DNA from: an uncultured Lachnospiraceae bacterium | GTDB taxonomy: Bacteria; Bacillota_A; Clostridia; Lachnospirales; Lachnospiraceae | Assembly: GCA_902773195.1 (NCBI GenBank) | Contig: CACYDL010000297.1 | Coordinates: forward strand, 1 to 6,332 | DNA: 6,332 nt | Direction: 5' to 3' | Part shown: piece by piece, positions 5,700 to 6,332 of the stretch | Layout: the number at the start of each line of letters is the position of its first letter | How positions within the stretch are numbered: position 1 is the first letter of the stretch | Notes under the pieces: model-generated | The model's input: only the letters and a program-made list of their open reading frames with translations | Database searches by the model: none | What the model was told of the DNA's origin: nothing | Position numbers and translations under genes: made by a program

Positions 5700-6332
5700 A
5701 TGATTGAAGCGATCAATGTGACCTACAGAGTCGGAAAGAAGGCCCTTTTCGAGGACGTCAACATCAAGTTTACGGAAGGGAACTGCTACGGACTGATCGG
5801 CGCCAACGGCGCCGGAAAGTCGACGTTCCTGAAAATTCTGGCGGGACAGCTGGAGACCACCAGCGGCACCATCGTGGTGACGCCGGGCGACCGGATCTCT
5901 TTCCTCGAGCAGGATCACTTCAAGTACGACGCCTATGACGTCCTCGACACCGTCATCCTGGGCAACCGCCGTCTCTATGAGATCATGAAGGAGAAGGACG
6001 CGATCTACGCCAAGCCGGACTTCACCGACGAGGACGGCATCCGCGCCTCCGAGCTGGAGGGCGAATTTGCCGAGATGAACGGCTGGGAAGCCGAGTCGGA
6101 CGCGGAGGCGCTGCTTCTGGGTCTCGGCATCGAGACAGAGCTTCACCACCGGATGATGTCCTCCCTGGACGGTCCCGTGAAGGTCAAGGTCCTTCTGGCC
6201 CAGGCCCTTTTCGGCGACCAGGACATCCTGCTGCTCGACGAGCCCACCAACCACCTGGATCTGGACGCCATCGGCTGGCTCGAAGAGTTCCTGATCGGCT
6301 TCAACAACACGGTGATCGTGGTGTCCCACGAC
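5700..6332 (+). CDS. ABC-F family ATPase, N-terminal half (partial, YbiT/YkpA-like)
   Basis: The first 211 residues are present; the gene runs off the right edge, and such proteins are usually about 520-550 residues with two ATPase cassettes in one chain. ABC-F proteins have no membrane domain; they bind the ribosome in the cytosol and help translation, and some give antibiotic resistance. Visible in the first cassette are Walker A GANGAGKST (34-42), the Q-loop LEQD (69-72), an inserted arm region (roughly 85-135), a degenerate signature SLDGPVKVKVLLAQALFG (155-172), Walker B DILLLDEPTNHLD (175-187, Glu181 catalytic) and the switch His210. KVKVLLAQALFG and its surroundings resemble the YbiT/YkpA branch rather than dedicated resistance factors, so a housekeeping translation role is more likely. 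The second cassette and linker, which would settle the subgroup, are outside the window. It is divergent from the small minus-strand gene. Confidence 0.93.
   Translation, partial: MIEAINVTYRVGKKALFEDVNIKFTEGNCYGLIGANGAGKSTFLKILAGQLETTSGTIVVTPGDRISFLEQDHFKYDAYDVLDTVILGNRRLYEIMKEKDAIYAKPDFTDEDGIRASELEGEFAEMNGWEAESDAEALLLGLGIETELHHRMMSSLDGPVKVKVLLAQALFGDQDILLLDEPTNHLDLDAIGWLEEFLIGFNNTVIVVSHD

Noticed and set aside
5624..5707. A 27-codon plus-strand frame (begins MNVRRASAPAA) overlapping the ABC-F start, considered as a regulatory leader peptide
   Set aside because: It lacks a credible Shine-Dalgarno (only AGAAGAATCC precedes it), has no attenuator-like terminator, and the ABC-F protein resembles a housekeeping type rather than an inducible resistance type.
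5685..6329. A 214-codon minus-strand frame opposite the ABC-F gene
   Set aside because: The plus strand encodes textbook Walker A and B motifs with a good Shine-Dalgarno; the opposite frame has no motif and ends near the window edge by chance.

Overview
The window looks like chromosomal DNA of a GC-rich (by eye about 60% G+C) member of the Bacillota, most likely a clostridial (Lachnospiraceae-like) gut or rumen bacterium. The basis is an M18 aminopeptidase of the clostridial/Thermotoga type 1, a YfhO-type GT-C membrane protein of clostridial style, a YbiT/YkpA-like ABC-F ATPase, strong Shine-Dalgarno sites, a consensus TATAAT promoter and G/C-ending codons. This is inference from protein style, not a database match.

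Layout. The first 149 bases appear to be the end of an unidentified plus-strand gene. At 251-1684 lies a complete M18 metallo-aminopeptidase with all expected metal ligands. At 1797-2954 lies an unrecognised acidic, mostly helical protein with one C-terminal membrane anchor. At 3048-5375 lies a YfhO-family polytopic membrane protein, probably a sugar transferase that decorates a cell-surface polymer; it begins with UUG. At 5700 and running off the right edge is the first half of an ABC-F ATPase. These plus-strand genes are spaced by roughly 90-320 bases, with GC-rich stem-loops in three of the gaps, so they read as loosely arranged housekeeping genes rather than a tight operon.

The least obvious item is on the minus strand between the YfhO gene and the ABC-F gene: a complete miniature transcription unit at about 5573-5350. 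It has an extended -10 promoter, a strong Shine-Dalgarno site, a 40-residue single-pass membrane protein gene (5536-5414), and a hairpin-plus-T-run terminator that lies inside the last codons of the convergent YfhO gene. It is divergent from the ABC-F gene. A triple CGCGG repeat lies just upstream of its -10 box, between that box and a misplaced TTGACA.

No tRNA, rRNA, CRISPR array, insertion sequence or phage feature was seen. I see no multi-gene defence or biosynthetic system; the candidates for something undescribed are the tail-anchored protein and the small membrane protein.
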